The notes below the pieces were generated by a model. It did not search any database. It worked only from the letters and a program-made list of their open reading frames with translations, and was not told the DNA's origin. Below are positions 13,401-20,313 of a stretch of 64,000 nt of DNA, piece after piece (within the stretch, counting starts at the first letter, position 1; every line of letters begins with the position of its first letter). The stretch covers positions 336,690 to 400,689 of the forward strand of contig JAILXT010000005.1 in NCBI GenBank assembly GCA_045430345.1, in the 5' to 3' direction. The stretch comes from Agarilytica sp045430345 (GTDB taxonomy: Bacteria; Pseudomonadota; Gammaproteobacteria; Pseudomonadales; Cellvibrionaceae). Position numbers and translations under genes: made by a program.

Positions 13401-15363
13401 GGTCCCTTAAGTAAAATTCCTGACCGGTCAGCATTTTTGAGAATACCGCTTCGTCCATATTCACGCCCCGCTGATACCTCCTAAGGGGCTTTGGCAATTC
13501 TGATCTGCTTATTTTGGCGTCCTTAGGACGCACGATGTCATCACTAAACCAACATCGTTTTTTTGCAAACATATAGGTCGGTAATGGCAGTCGACGAGGG
13601 TGCGCATGCGAAGAATAAAATGCGCTCCAGTCTAGCTTGCCTCCACTAACCCATGCCGATGCAACTTCGTGCATATTGGCAATCGGCTCAACATGTAGGA
13701 CTTGCGGTTTTTCCCCGCGTTTTACCTTCACATGCCCCGCGATACAGCCGGGAATATCGGCACCCCCTTTTAGGTAGCGATCAACCTTTTCGATAAGCCC
13801 GTCCAATGACGAAACCATAAAGGCCAGCCGCGTCGGCATTTGGGATCGGCCACAACTCAGGGTGTAAGCCAAGCGGGTAAGAAAATTATTTTTCTCATTA
13901 CTGGACAGTGCATGGGTGTTTCTTAACATAAAGTCATGCACTTCTTGTAGATACGGATTAATATTTTTGTTTTTGCTCGACAGGGGAATAAGTATTAGCG
14001 TGCCTTGCTTAGGGTCGTGTTTACATTCATCCAATTGCGCGGGTGCTTCCTCAAGGATAACGTGGCCATTAACCCCTCCCATACCAAAGGAAGATACGCT
14101 AGCGCGTCTGGGAATCACTTCACCATCGGCATTTGTTATTCGGTCCCACGCTATATTTTTGTCCGCCACAAAAAACGGACTCCCCTCCAAATCCAAATAG
14201 GGGTTCAAACGTTTAAAGTTTTGTAACGCCGGTATCTTTTTATGCTGTAATGACAGGATCGTCTTAATAATTCCCGCAATACCCGATGCGCTCTCTAAAT
14301 GCCCCACATTGGTTTTTACCGCGCTAAGCGCACAATAGGCCTCGTTATTGGCTTGCGTATTGCCGGCCTTTACATATGCATCTTTCAGCGCGCTGATTTC
14401 AATCGGGTCCCCCATTGGCGTTCCAGTCCCGTGTGCCTCGACATAGGTAATCGTACTCGGGTCGACTTGCGCACGATTAAATGCCTTCTGTATAACCTCA
14501 GATTGAGCGGCAACCGTCGGCGACGTTAAAAAATTTGCCCTACCGCCATGATTAATGGCCGAACCCTTAATTACCGCATGAATATGATCCCCATCCTCAA
14601 GCGCCCGATGTAAAGGCTTAATAAATAAGGTCCCAACCCCCTCGGCACGTACATACCCATTTGCCCCCTCATCAAAGGTCTTACATTCACCATCTATCGA
14701 AAGCATTCCCGATTTACTGTGGGATAGATACATCGTTGGAGCGAGCAAGGCATTAACACCACCCACAATTGCGGCTTCGCACTCTCCGCTCGCGATATCG
14801 CCCATGGCATTGTGTAGCGCGACGAGGCCACTCGAACACGCGGTATCCACCGATTCGCTCCTACCATGAAAATCGAAAAGAAATGATACGCGGTTTGATA
14901 AAATTGAATGAACCGTACCCGTGGATACAAACGGTGCTATGTCCTGCTTTAGTTCACGCATTAACTCCGCATAGTCATTTTTTGAAACGCCAGCATAGAC
15001 ACCGATCTCACGGCCCGAAAGCGTCTCCACGTTATACCCCGCGTCTTCAATACTCTTCCAGGCGGACATTAAGAATAGTCTGTGCTGTGGGTCGATACAT
15101 GCCGCTTCTTTCGGCGAAATGCCAAAAAACATAGGATCGAATTTATCTATATCTGAGATAAACCCTCCCCACTTCACCTTTGTTCTGTTAGCTGTCGTAT
15201 CAGGATCACCGTAATAATCCTCCCAGCGCCAACGATCTTTAGGCACCTCACGAATGGAACTTCGTTTATTTTCTAAGTTCTCCCAAAACTGATGATAATT
15301 CTCTGCGCCTGGAAAACGGCAATCCATGCCCACTACAGCAAATTCTTGATATTGTTTTTTCAT
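1483..15363 (-). CDS. Trans-AT type I polyketide synthase, 4,626 aa
   Basis: Cytosolic modular megasynthase. Domain order from motifs: KS1 (about 7-432, Cys176), DH1 (about 630-925, His655/Asp839), KR1 (about 1180-1420, Tyr1364), ACP1 (Ser1555), DH2 (about 1630-1910), ACP2 (Ser1979), ACP3 (Ser2106), KS2 (about 2208-2640, Cys2378), DH3 (about 2835-3100, His2860/Asp3033), KR2 (about 3410-3620, Tyr3558), ACP4 (Ser3722), KS3 (about 3836-4260, Cys4007), ACP5 (Ser4513). All three KS domains keep Cys-His-His. There is no AT, ER, MT or TE domain, so extender loading must be in trans. DH2 has His1652 but Thr1825 where the catalytic Asp should be, so it is probably inactive as a dehydratase or has another role. 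The last module (KS3-ACP5) has no beta-processing domain. The C-terminal tail has a helix-forming LADGKFDFKDAI segment that may dock the downstream thioesterase. Product not predictable here. Confidence 0.96.
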   Translation of the reverse strand: MKKQYQEFAVVGMDCRFPGAENYHQFWENLENKRSSIREVPKDRWRWEDYYGDPDTTANRTKVKWGGFISDIDKFDPMFFGISPKEAACIDPQHRLFLMSAWKSIEDAGYNVETLSGREIGVYAGVSKNDYAELMRELKQDIAPFVSTGTVHSILSNRVSFLFDFHGRSESVDTACSSGLVALHNAMGDIASGECEAAIVGGVNALLAPTMYLSHSKSGMLSIDGECKTFDEGANGYVRAEGVGTLFIKPLHRALEDGDHIHAVIKGSAINHGGRANFLTSPTVAAQSEVIQKAFNRAQVDPSTITYVEAHGTGTPMGDPIEISALKDAYVKAGNTQANNEAYCALSAVKTNVGHLESASGIAGIIKTILSLQHKKIPALQNFKRLNPYLDLEGSPFFVADKNIAWDRITNADGEVIPRRASVSSFGMGGVNGHVILEEAPAQLDECKHDPKQGTLILIPLSSKNKNINPYLQEVHDFMLRNTHALSSNEKNNFLTRLAYTLSCGRSQMPTRLAFMVSSLDGLIEKVDRYLKGGADIPGCIAGHVKVKRGEKPQVLHVEPIANMHEVASAWVSGGKLDWSAFYSSHAHPRRLPLPTYMFAKKRCWFSDDIVRPKDAKISRSELPKPLRRYQRGVNMDEAVFSKMLTGQEFYLRDHVVQGTKFLPGVVYLELARAVTELGGLNERVISIRDVYWLKPVAVSDKAMVIGIRLNKQLKEDGSLSNEIQYEVRIGGDTHGKGILIVGGEKDIYPDDNSTGFLTKNRLSLESIEQEIEGGGNFTVVDKPALYKTFQEFGLSYGESFRPIASCRVSDSAVLTKLIAPEITRGEFSDFILHPTMMDGVFQSIVSLTILGQAHTDYQYVPFSLERIEILGEVVTTQWVYATASSIQPSGDGSARLAPLAMNDLRYDAVLMDESGKVVIKFYGLQKRAIGAAIKGKDMRGAFKKPATVSFSPAPSFDVASAEIQALYYRSIFVPMPLGRAGIKPVIPTPTAILVLSNRENIRDEVKRSLDTEVPVFVVSTGAKYHIHDAFNLAISPNNNDDFSRLVMHIKSQKITISHVLHMWNMDSDGRRNNNKNINNDTEAEVKGLGIYAILSLSQALMKKRAYKKIKMVYCYSENDSEQRPSHAMVAGFARTLIYENPNINILTLGLSGHGEETGNGKDGVTPIAMAELLHDANAKLHEIRFIGGIREIRQVIGFDESMRLPRSEASVFRKGGTYIFSGGAGGLGVIFSTYLAKTYQANIILLGRSSRNQKINSICDTIENFGGQSDYFSADISDATSMSNAMEKIREQYPVIHGVIHAAGVIEDAYIIRKSYKSFQKVIETKTSGARHLDVLTKNDDLDFFMMFSSIAALMPNQGQSDYAAANSYLDYFSAYRNQLVNEGLRRGVSVAINWPLWADGGMGVTQEEEEHLLKVFGMKPLETPLGIEVLESTLKFAKTFSYSQKLDQVFVIDGDKEKISSCLGMVAAMPKTINVTKDRAVGVKQPGAALSTSADTAVPTNGANRMTSETSKDDVKTPADGKETVLALFAKYFDIAQANIDTSANFSEFGVDSMVMISIAKDINAYFGLDIKPIVFFEVNTIDKFIEHLALIAGERFTAKKIVAEDSYVKEESPSIPLHNRSLIDPSISTPQKMTFKRRFNVDEFYLKDHVVEDQYNMPGACYIEMARQCGDQLFGDGAVKGLVNNYWVSQLSSPKSDFDAYVHIAKKEDVYEYEVVSYGDYPNTETKKLHAMGQFYLASGKGFKNGRPQSIDLEGLRQRCLSRQTPDTVYPQIIAEGLHVGPTFMPMSEILLGKGEAMARLHMPTDISDTHGDYVLHPTMLTGVFQTALISNRYDKENTSRQYIPISIDEIALYGPIGPRCIVVSKASERNPKNKQLKKFDLSICADNGEVLAQLSGFSIRALKESAQQPAINEGGDVMQNTDPSILPGGNKPLVDPSELTRLTESYIKGLLSGPVGLSEDEIESDQEFDTYGINSVMIVELNKLFENTFGPLSKTLFFEYANVAELAEYFVADHQDRLIDILDVSTDSQSVGRVSIRDAQTDDIVGSTSIVERDLLTAQESQQGNIVENVHSMLKELLSEPLGLSVEDIDVDESFESYGINSVMIVELNKRFETQFGPLSKTLFFEYGNIDELSEYFIDNHRDVLLASLGLAGIDVKAETENEPQNVSPKNLAHDSLTPQSKPPEEQHSLHKPGTDKPQATSQDIAIIGVAGRYPEASNLDQFWKLLKEGRDCIKEVPQGHFDGDLVFDANPERDKIYSKLGGFIDDVDKFDAAFFNISPREAELIDPQERIFLEVTWSALEDAGYTPESLRDMSDREVGVFVGALWQPYQSIGTEETLRGNAVAPSGLLYSIANRISYYLNLSGPSLAIDTACSASLTAVHMACQSIRSGDCKVAIAGGVNLSLHSSKYLFLSQNRFLSTDGRCRSFGDGGDGYVPGEGVGSILLKPLEDAIKDNDQIYAVINGSAVNHGGKTHGYSVPNPNAQAALIQKTLERSDIDPRSISYVEAHGTGTPLGDPIEITGLKKAFQTKTKDKQFCAIGSVKSNIGHLEAAAGIAAITKTVLQMKHNTLVPSIHADDLNKNIDFADSPFHVQRSIGDWEKSDVDQRRRAGISSFGAGGANAHIILAQYEGGTHSDQGADYRTAGDVGCAAAPAIIVLSAKNDDRLNESAANLKSFLEESLKSGASTSFESLVFTLQVGRQAMSSRLAIITDSVEDLCLKLSGFIDDKNKMDGVYAGHSESKSALSLFSGDDDISIAIDAWVAKSKIKKIAQLWVSGFTIDWRSYYADQQPQKMSLPTYPFEKLRYWLPEGSDADKHPALGERKLHPLIHKNTSTLRQQQFLSRFDGREFFLDDHRVGADRILPAVAYIEMFRAAAALSDETASVYRLNDLTWTKPIVVGNSAVEDSAENIEIVLTPDHDTVSISAQVSGEDGAMVHCAGTVVYAEPHSRDTQDRVEIGAVIKTMANNLDAPAIYRVLHDKGLNLRAGFQGLEWLKWNQYQAIGKISLPQSTASDNRSRYSVHPSLLDSALQVALSVLETQHALAHTLYLPLSIEEVTFFDDLPDDVYSVVSPSDHRSMVDSSATVRAFDVSVCDAEGRILLHVKNIAFKETNMASGSIRSQYEQTEDDSQSRITYSSFDWVTSSLGTALEQHASNQLATQDTLKTKRKNNRALIVSNCEDLVDNFLSSINDDEDYELCETILVCDKPVVAQRNRVILRPTDAFESVIDLLTPTDQKVDQFIFLWESAHEVVEQDEERGAADESTVLLEIVFNLNRKFALASYAQSQIFVMTSGENNKVYEYTSEHIIAGAIAGYIKSLSAEYPKLASRLIAIPKHVLLKDNALLNRELADVVNSFDQALEERSQWVCYQALAKTPVRYIKRMASLAPGVQGLDNVEALSGIRHKGCYLISGGMGGIGKRLSRYLSDKYSATLILLGRSELNEGIESHLSQLKASGGKAFYFPVDISDIKALTLTMEDIRVKSGHLDGVIHAAGKIEDNFLCRKNTPSFNAVLLPKIAGTVNLDLVTRKEPLDFFMGFSSLTAVFGNIAQCDYGAANGFLDAYMGYRSECEGAPGLSLGINWPLWRDGGMGTSSDDVDIEDGLDARFGRAIEQKVGLKCFEQSLFLGRSQIIVVQENLQRKDHKLNEQKIVGPGVNYESTYSKKSVDSVENQHVPIKDADIETKLYEDVRDIIAKKGKFDPQRIRPSDNFIALGLESVFLTSLAGQINKKYGVRLSPATFFEHSSLDALVGYMLSDYAEAIHAFFSAAQAGPVSTPSIPMPSVSTSKNNAGVATNVNASFPKPSFRNGLQGTRYGSENQLKASNNKVTQDYEGKYAIVGMDCLFPGASDLESFWDVLANGKSMISEIPKDRWDWESIYGDPAQEVNKTNIKWGGFVEDLDKFDPAFFNISPREAALMDPQQRIVLQSVWKAIEHAGYAPLSLSESHKVGLFLGASTNDYFELLAKRDVEAYSSTGGVHSITANRVSYLLDFKGPSIPVDTACSSSLVALDMAVKALEDGQCDAAIVGGVNALITPTLYVAFSKAGMLSPTGIISPLDKNANGYVRGEGVGVLVLKKLARAIQDNDTVHAVVRGTAVNHGGRVSSLTVPNPNAQADLILDACDKAKVDVTTLSFIEMHGTGTPLGDPVEVNGLKKAFKQGEAVKEAGYCGISSVKGNLGHLEAAAGIAGVIKTVLSLQHKTQCAQGNFNELNPHIQLDGSPFKVVARTGEWAHIKNAQGELLPRRAGVSSFGFGGANAHTILEEYVVDAGLAKGGISNANKESRSLRFPELSNAFVLSAKTDNSLRNIASNLKDFLMDKRISHMTEVSEQTLLNDIAFTLQTGRSPMAHRLAIQASSLRELIACLAVYLSGSDSHKSDRSQEKGIFIGEGREFDGEAYRYEESSGLAECLDRWVAGADINWLSYYPAGSCQRIPLPTYVFARERYWLAPEVVSTEHVAASDLSSQSELSRDSLKDFCVSYLTSIAAKVLQTPPSKIKCTSALDQYGMDSMMVIQVVNTLKADFKDIDSVVLMRYRSIEALSEYFIKEYKTAITALYNNRPNMAPVQKVEIAPDHQQIEVSGIAQDLADGKFDFKDAIQKIRGISEKEVNVVNGDSAVNRETV

Positions 15364-15410
15364 ATCACCAGTCTCTTATGTGGCTTAAACACTGCGGCCT
15401 TTAACCAAAA

Positions 15411-15434
15411 AGCCCCTTAAATTATTAAGGGGCT
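15411..15434 (-). terminator. Rho-independent terminator after the secreted-protein gene
   Basis: Perfect 10-bp stem (AGCCCCTTAA / TTAAGGGGCT) with a 4-nt loop. Read on the minus strand it is followed by a T-run. It lies downstream of the 15540-16316 gene and only 48 bp before the PKS start, so the PKS needs its own promoter in a very short space or depends on read-through. Confidence 0.85.
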
Positions 15435-15539
15435 ATGTGATGCATTGAGTTAAACGCGTAATGGAAATTAAGATTCCTACGGCGTTATCATCAATACATC
15501 GTTTTTACACAATGGGACAATACCGTCCCGTACTGCCTA

Positions 15540-16316
15540 CTACTTCTCGATCATTTCTTCTTCGTAACCGAAGCCAGGGAATGTCACAACATTGCGAACC
15601 TGTGCAGCGATTTGTCCATTGGATAGCGGGTGAAATTCAAAGTACCCCCATGCAACACCTTCGCCGTATTTGTCAGACGTTACTTCACAGTTAATGACAC
15701 CGCCACGACCTACAGGCTGCATTGGACCGCGAGATTGATAGTCAATCACAATGTCTTTTTTATGGTTACCACGCTTAAGCACGTAGCTACCACCTGCCGC
15801 GAACATGGTGCCAGCAGGAACATGCGTACCGACGAACTCACCACCTAAGTCAATCCCTGCTGGGTCAACTACGGCCAAAGCCCAACCGCCATCCAGGATC
15901 GGATAACCTTTACCCGGGTTACGCTTTTTACCTGACACTAGAACAGCGCGGTAATCCGCTGCCGGATCAATTTGGAAACCAGTGAAATATAGGCGAGGAT
16001 CATTTACATCCAAACCGAATCGCTCTTGGTAAAATGCAATCGCATCTTGGCGATTTTGCGCAATCTCAGCATCCGAATAGCCCATAATATTTTTGAAGAA
16101 GTTCATCCCATCCCCAGCGACCATGCCATCGAGGAAAAACGTTCCGTCTACCGAATCAAATGGGCGCGTGGATATAAAGGTAAATACTTTATTCAGGTTG
16201 TCCGGCTTATTTTTATGGCTCTTGGTGCTATACATTCCATGCCCGTTGTCAGCAGAGACGCTGAACGACAAGACGAGTAATGATGACGCGAGTAACGATG
16301 TAATTTTCTTAAACAT
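15540..16316 (-). CDS. Secreted protein of unknown function in the PKS locus, 258 aa
   Basis: Not recognised as a known family. A classical signal peptide covers residues 1-22 (positive KK, hydrophobic core, cleavage near SVSA-DN). The mature part is about 236 residues, has a single cysteine (INCEV) and is rich in Gly, Asp and aromatic residues, consistent with a periplasmic or secreted beta-rich fold. The start is well supported: GGAATG lies just upstream of the ATG. It sits between the free-standing acyltransferase and the PKS, all on the minus strand, with its own terminator. The location suggests a link to the polyketide (binding, tailoring or self-protection), but that is inference from position only. 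Confidence 0.85.
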   Translation of the reverse strand: MFKKITSLLASSLLVLSFSVSADNGHGMYSTKSHKNKPDNLNKVFTFISTRPFDSVDGTFFLDGMVAGDGMNFFKNIMGYSDAEIAQNRQDAIAFYQERFGLDVNDPRLYFTGFQIDPAADYRAVLVSGKKRNPGKGYPILDGGWALAVVDPAGIDLGGEFVGTHVPAGTMFAAGGSYVLKRGNHKKDIVIDYQSRGPMQPVGRGGVINCEVTSDKYGEGVAWGYFEFHPLSNGQIAAQVRNVVTFPGFGYEEEMIEK

Positions 16317-16477
16317 GACACATTCCTTTAATGGTTATTGATAGATAGTTTTACTTGTTAAAATCGATTTAGTATTTTTCCGATATCTTCACCTCTCCTG
16401 ACTGACATAATTTTTCTCCGAACGCTGCCCCCCCTAAACCAATAGGCGAAATAACGAACGAAACTTTTTTTATTGCC

Positions 16478-17584
16478 TTAACTTATCCCCGACAAGGGTA
16501 GATACCCCTCAAGACCGGCCAGGTATATTACAGGCCTGAACCCAAACAGGGTTTTGGCTTCAGACCTCGTTGTAAAACGGCCATTGAGACCTGTCACTGA
16601 TACGGACTCCCCGACCCGATGAATTTTATTCCACTCGTTGACGATGCGCTCTGCGGTATGTTGATCATCTTCCCGGCGCTTGAATGTAAGCGATTGAATT
16701 GGCGATACAGGCGCATTACGCTGTTTTTTTTGCGCGACGTTGTAAGAGGATTTTATTTTCGTCAATAATTTACTTAACACATTGCCAGCGCCAAGCTCTT
16801 TGAACTCGGTAACGCCGCTATCCAACAACGATTCAATCGTCTGAAACCACAGGACTGAGCCTGTAATTTGTTTGGATAAATGATCCGCTATCTCGGATTG
16901 CACATAAGGTTGACCCGTGACATTGGATATTACTGGAATAGAAAGATCCCCAAATTTAAACGACCGGAGGTATTCGCTGAATTCCTTTCCTGCAGGTTCC
17001 ATTAGGCGCGAATGAAAGGCCCCACTGGTATTTAATGGAATAAACACTCCACCAGCAGACTCAATATGTGATTGGCTATCCGCAACCTCGTCTTGTACAC
17101 CAGAGATCACAATTTGGTTTCTCGCGTTATAATTCGCGATATCGACATTCGTTAATCGATTAGCGTCTAGCAGCTCTGATACATCCGCATCAGATATATT
17201 GAGGATTGCGGCCATTGCACCGTGTTTCGCGTGAGACATCAGCTCCCCGCGTTTTTTAACTAAGCGGAGACCATCGCCGAAACTCAACGCCCCTGCCGCG
17301 TTTAATGCATTGTATTCACCAAGACTGTGACCCGCTAGATAATTGGGCTGCACACTAACTTTTTGAACTTCCTGAAGATACGACAGTGCACTGACAACGT
17401 ATATTGCGGGCTGAGTATATTGCGTCTGATTAAGATTGCCCTCTGAATCTTCACAGCACAAAGCGCGAATAGAATAACCCAGAATTTCATCGGCTTCTTT
17501 TTCTTGCTCAGGAAATAAGTCAAACAACTCAGCCCCCATGCCTTTAAACTGCGAGCCTTGCCCTGGAAAAATATAGCTAATCAT
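16478..17584 (-). CDS. Free-standing malonyl-CoA acyltransferase (trans-AT)
   Basis: Loads malonyl units from CoA onto the ACPs of the AT-less PKS. The FabD-type fold is clear: GQGSQ at residues 8-12, nucleophile GHSLGE with Ser87, GAFHSRLM with catalytic His191, and a conserved oxyanion region. Length is 368 aa; residues 295-368 extend beyond the usual 290-300-residue FabD core and contain a region ending in FGFRPVIYLAGLEGY that may bind ACPs or other partners. The ATG at 17584 follows AAGGA. It lies upstream of the secreted-protein gene on the same strand, with a 161-bp gap. GAFHS rather than GAPHS is in the range seen for malonyl-specific enzymes. A housekeeping FabD is less likely given the location and the extension. 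Confidence 0.93.
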   Translation of the reverse strand: MISYIFPGQGSQFKGMGAELFDLFPEQEKEADEILGYSIRALCCEDSEGNLNQTQYTQPAIYVVSALSYLQEVQKVSVQPNYLAGHSLGEYNALNAAGALSFGDGLRLVKKRGELMSHAKHGAMAAILNISDADVSELLDANRLTNVDIANYNARNQIVISGVQDEVADSQSHIESAGGVFIPLNTSGAFHSRLMEPAGKEFSEYLRSFKFGDLSIPVISNVTGQPYVQSEIADHLSKQITGSVLWFQTIESLLDSGVTEFKELGAGNVLSKLLTKIKSSYNVAQKKQRNAPVSPIQSLTFKRREDDQHTAERIVNEWNKIHRVGESVSVTGLNGRFTTRSEAKTLFGFRPVIYLAGLEGYLPLSGIS

Positions 17585-17953
17585 TCGGCAATATCCTTAA
17601 TACTTACCACCTCTTCACTTTATCCAAAGAAAGATAAAGCGGGCATGCATAGTTAGTTATGTGTAATCCAGCGATTCTTTTTGTCGCTGTGATGGGGCGT
17701 ATTATTTTTAATTATGCAGGGTGTCGTATGTAACATATGTCACACAGAAAACCGCATTTATAGGAACGTGATAAATCCGTGATATTTAGATGTTTTTTAT
17801 ACACCAAACGCCTTAATTGTTTTCCCTAACAACACATCAATTCGTGCATGCTATTTTTCTATCCACAGGTCAGGATATTAATTACACAGGATTACAGTGT
17901 AGAATGACACAACGAAACTCTTGCAGACGCGTCAAACTTCAACTGAGAATAAA
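17585..17953. promoter_or_regulatory. Divergent intergenic region between trans-AT and molybdoenzyme genes
   Basis: About 370 bp without a gene, AT-rich. It holds the leaders of two divergent genes. A 7-bp inverted repeat (CTTTATC / GATAAAG, 17618-17639) lies in the probable leader of the acyltransferase gene. A short symmetric stretch near 17729-17748 (ATGTAACATATGTCAC) could be a regulator site. No confident -35/-10 pair was assigned. Confidence 0.4.
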
Positions 17954-20152
17954 ATGACACAAATAGTCGGCGGTGGCGCCAAAAAGATTCTTTACACCCT
18001 CAATACCGTAAGGCGTATTGGGCTTCTGCAATCAGCGAAGGCCTTAACGGCAAACAATGCATGTAAAGCCTGCGGTCTCGGCATGGGCGGCCAACGTGGC
18101 GGCATGACAAATGAAAAGGACGAATTCCCTTCTGTATGTAATAAAAGTGTGCAAGCGCAATCCACCGACATTCAACACCCCATACCGAGCGAGATATTTG
18201 ACCACAGCATCGAGGACCTAAAAGACCTTAGCGGGCACCAAATGGAACACCTCGGACGCTTAAACACGCCTTTATATAAAGGGGCTAACGCCAGTCATTT
18301 TGAAGCTATCTCCTGGCCTAACGCAATTGATATTGCCGTCGCGCGATTCACGTCGTGCGAACCGCAGCGTAGCTTCTTTTATAGCTCGGGGCGCTCATCC
18401 AACGAGGCCGGATTTTTACTGCAATTATTTTCACGCATGTTCGGCACTAACAATGTTAATAACTGTTCCTACTATTGCCATCAGGCTTCCGCTGTGGGAC
18501 TTAACAGCACCATAGGCACCACCACTGCAACAATAGAACTCGCCGATATCGCCCAGTGCGACACATTCTTTCTTATCGGTGCTAACCCCGCGTCAAACCA
18601 CCCCCGCCTCATACACCAATTAAAAGCATTACGAGATCGTGGCAGCCAGGTAATCGTCATCAACCCTGCCAAGGAACCAGGTCTAGTTAAATTTTCTGTC
18701 CCGAAGAGCCCAAGCTCACTTCTTAAAGGCGGGGACGAAATTGCCTCTCATTACCTTCAACCCAAAATAGGTTCCGATGTATGGGTGATAAGCGGTATCG
18801 CAAAATCGCTTATCGCATTAAACGCGCTTGACGCCGTATTTATTCACTCGCACACCGAAAACTTTTTGAGCTATGAAAAACAGTTGGCCGCCATAAGCTG
18901 GGAAGCGATTACGTCCCATAGCGGGCTCAGCCGAGAAGCCATCGAACAAATAGGCGCCTGTTACGCAAAAGCGCGGAACGCCGTATTTGCCTGGGGCATG
19001 GGCGTAACCCACCACAAAAACGGTTGTGACAATGTTGAGGCCATTGTCAATCTCGCGCTATTAAGAGGTATGATTGGGAAACCTGGCGCAGGACTATTAC
19101 CCTTGCGCGGCCACAGTAACGTGCAGGGCATCGGGACCATCGGCGTAAAACCTGTACTGCCCAATGATGTAATAGCGGCACTGGAAAAACATCTAAATGT
19201 CAATTTCCCTAGCACGCCCGGCCTCGACACAATGGCCTGCCTGGAAACAGCACACCAAGGCAATATCGATCTAGCGCTCCTTATGGGTGGTAATTTATAC
19301 GAAGCCAGCCCTAATGCAAAATGGGCAGAAGAAGCACTTAATAATATTGGCTTCAAACTTTATCTCACGACCACCCTTAATAAAGGGCATGTACATGGTA
19401 TTGATAAAGGTGAGTCTTTAATTCTTCCCGTAACAGCGCGAGACGAAGAACATCAACCTACCACACAAGAGTCCATGTTTAATTATCTTCGGCTAAGTGA
19501 TGGCGGCATAGGCCGATTGGCGAACGTTCGCCCCGAGTCGAATATTCTGTGCGAAATTGCGGAACACGTTATTCCGCAAAAGCACTTTGATTTCAGTGCA
19601 TTTAAATCGCACCGCACAATACGTGAAATGATTGCGAAATGTGTCCCTGGTATGCAAGCGCTTGCAGATATCGATCACACTAAACGTGAATTTCATATTG
19701 ATAATCGTATTTTACACACGCCAACGTTTTCAACCGAAACACTGAAAGCTACCTTTGCTAACGTCGCCGTCCCCCAAGAAACCAACACAGAGAACTCAAC
19801 GCATTCATTTACACTCACCACCGTACGATCCGAGGGCCAGTTCAACACGATTATCTACGAAGAAAAAGATACTTATCGGGGCGTAGAAAATAGAAATACA
19901 CTTTTAATGAATCCAGAAGACATGAAGCGTTTAAACTTAGACAGGAGTACACGTATTAATGTACATTCCGACTTCGGTAAACTTTTATCACTTAATGTAA
20001 AAGCCTTCGATATTCCACAAGGTAACGTGATGGGCTACTACCCAGAAACCAATGCGCTTACAGGACTAGAATGTGACCCCAGGAGTAAAACCCCTAGTTT
20101 TAAAGCGGTTAAAGTGACGATACAGAAATCCTTCAGTCCCGAAGGCGCATAA
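17954..20152 (+). CDS. Molybdopterin oxidoreductase, YdeP/FdhF family
   Basis: Soluble molybdopterin-guanine-dinucleotide oxidoreductase of the YdeP-like branch of formate dehydrogenase alpha-like proteins. Visible signatures: N-terminal ACKACGLGMGG with further cysteines, FYSSGRSSNEAGFLLQLF, YYCHQAS followed by GTTTATIELADI, GANPASNHPR and INPAKEPGL, then a C-terminal molydopterin-dinucleotide-binding domain (about 600-720). The frame is open from a TTG at 17921, but the ATG at 17954 with GAG upstream gives the usual N-terminus (732 aa). The substrate of this subfamily is not established; in E. coli YdeP is linked to acid resistance. It is divergent from the acyltransferase gene, so a tailoring role in the polyketide pathway is possible but unproven. 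Confidence 0.85.
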   Translation: MTQIVGGGAKKILYTLNTVRRIGLLQSAKALTANNACKACGLGMGGQRGGMTNEKDEFPSVCNKSVQAQSTDIQHPIPSEIFDHSIEDLKDLSGHQMEHLGRLNTPLYKGANASHFEAISWPNAIDIAVARFTSCEPQRSFFYSSGRSSNEAGFLLQLFSRMFGTNNVNNCSYYCHQASAVGLNSTIGTTTATIELADIAQCDTFFLIGANPASNHPRLIHQLKALRDRGSQVIVINPAKEPGLVKFSVPKSPSSLLKGGDEIASHYLQPKIGSDVWVISGIAKSLIALNALDAVFIHSHTENFLSYEKQLAAISWEAITSHSGLSREAIEQIGACYAKARNAVFAWGMGVTHHKNGCDNVEAIVNLALLRGMIGKPGAGLLPLRGHSNVQGIGTIGVKPVLPNDVIAALEKHLNVNFPSTPGLDTMACLETAHQGNIDLALLMGGNLYEASPNAKWAEEALNNIGFKLYLTTTLNKGHVHGIDKGESLILPVTARDEEHQPTTQESMFNYLRLSDGGIGRLANVRPESNILCEIAEHVIPQKHFDFSAFKSHRTIREMIAKCVPGMQALADIDHTKREFHIDNRILHTPTFSTETLKATFANVAVPQETNTENSTHSFTLTTVRSEGQFNTIIYEEKDTYRGVENRNTLLMNPEDMKRLNLDRSTRINVHSDFGKLLSLNVKAFDIPQGNVMGYYPETNALTGLECDPRSKTPSFKAVKVTIQKSFSPEGA

Positions 20153-20313
20153 TTAAACACCGCAACAAAAGACGGAACACAATCACCCAAGCCCCAAATA
20201 GGTGCATTTCTCGTCATTAGAAAAACCTTACGTAGTTAACTATACTGTTATTTCCGCGCGCATAAAAAATAGAAATAGATGCGGGAATATCAATAAGTCT
20301 CTGGGGTTTACAC

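Noticed and set aside
17729..17760. CRP/FNR-like site upstream of the molybdoenzyme gene.
   Set aside because: The half-sites do not match the TGTGA-N6-TCACA or TTGAT-N4-ATCAA consensus well enough.
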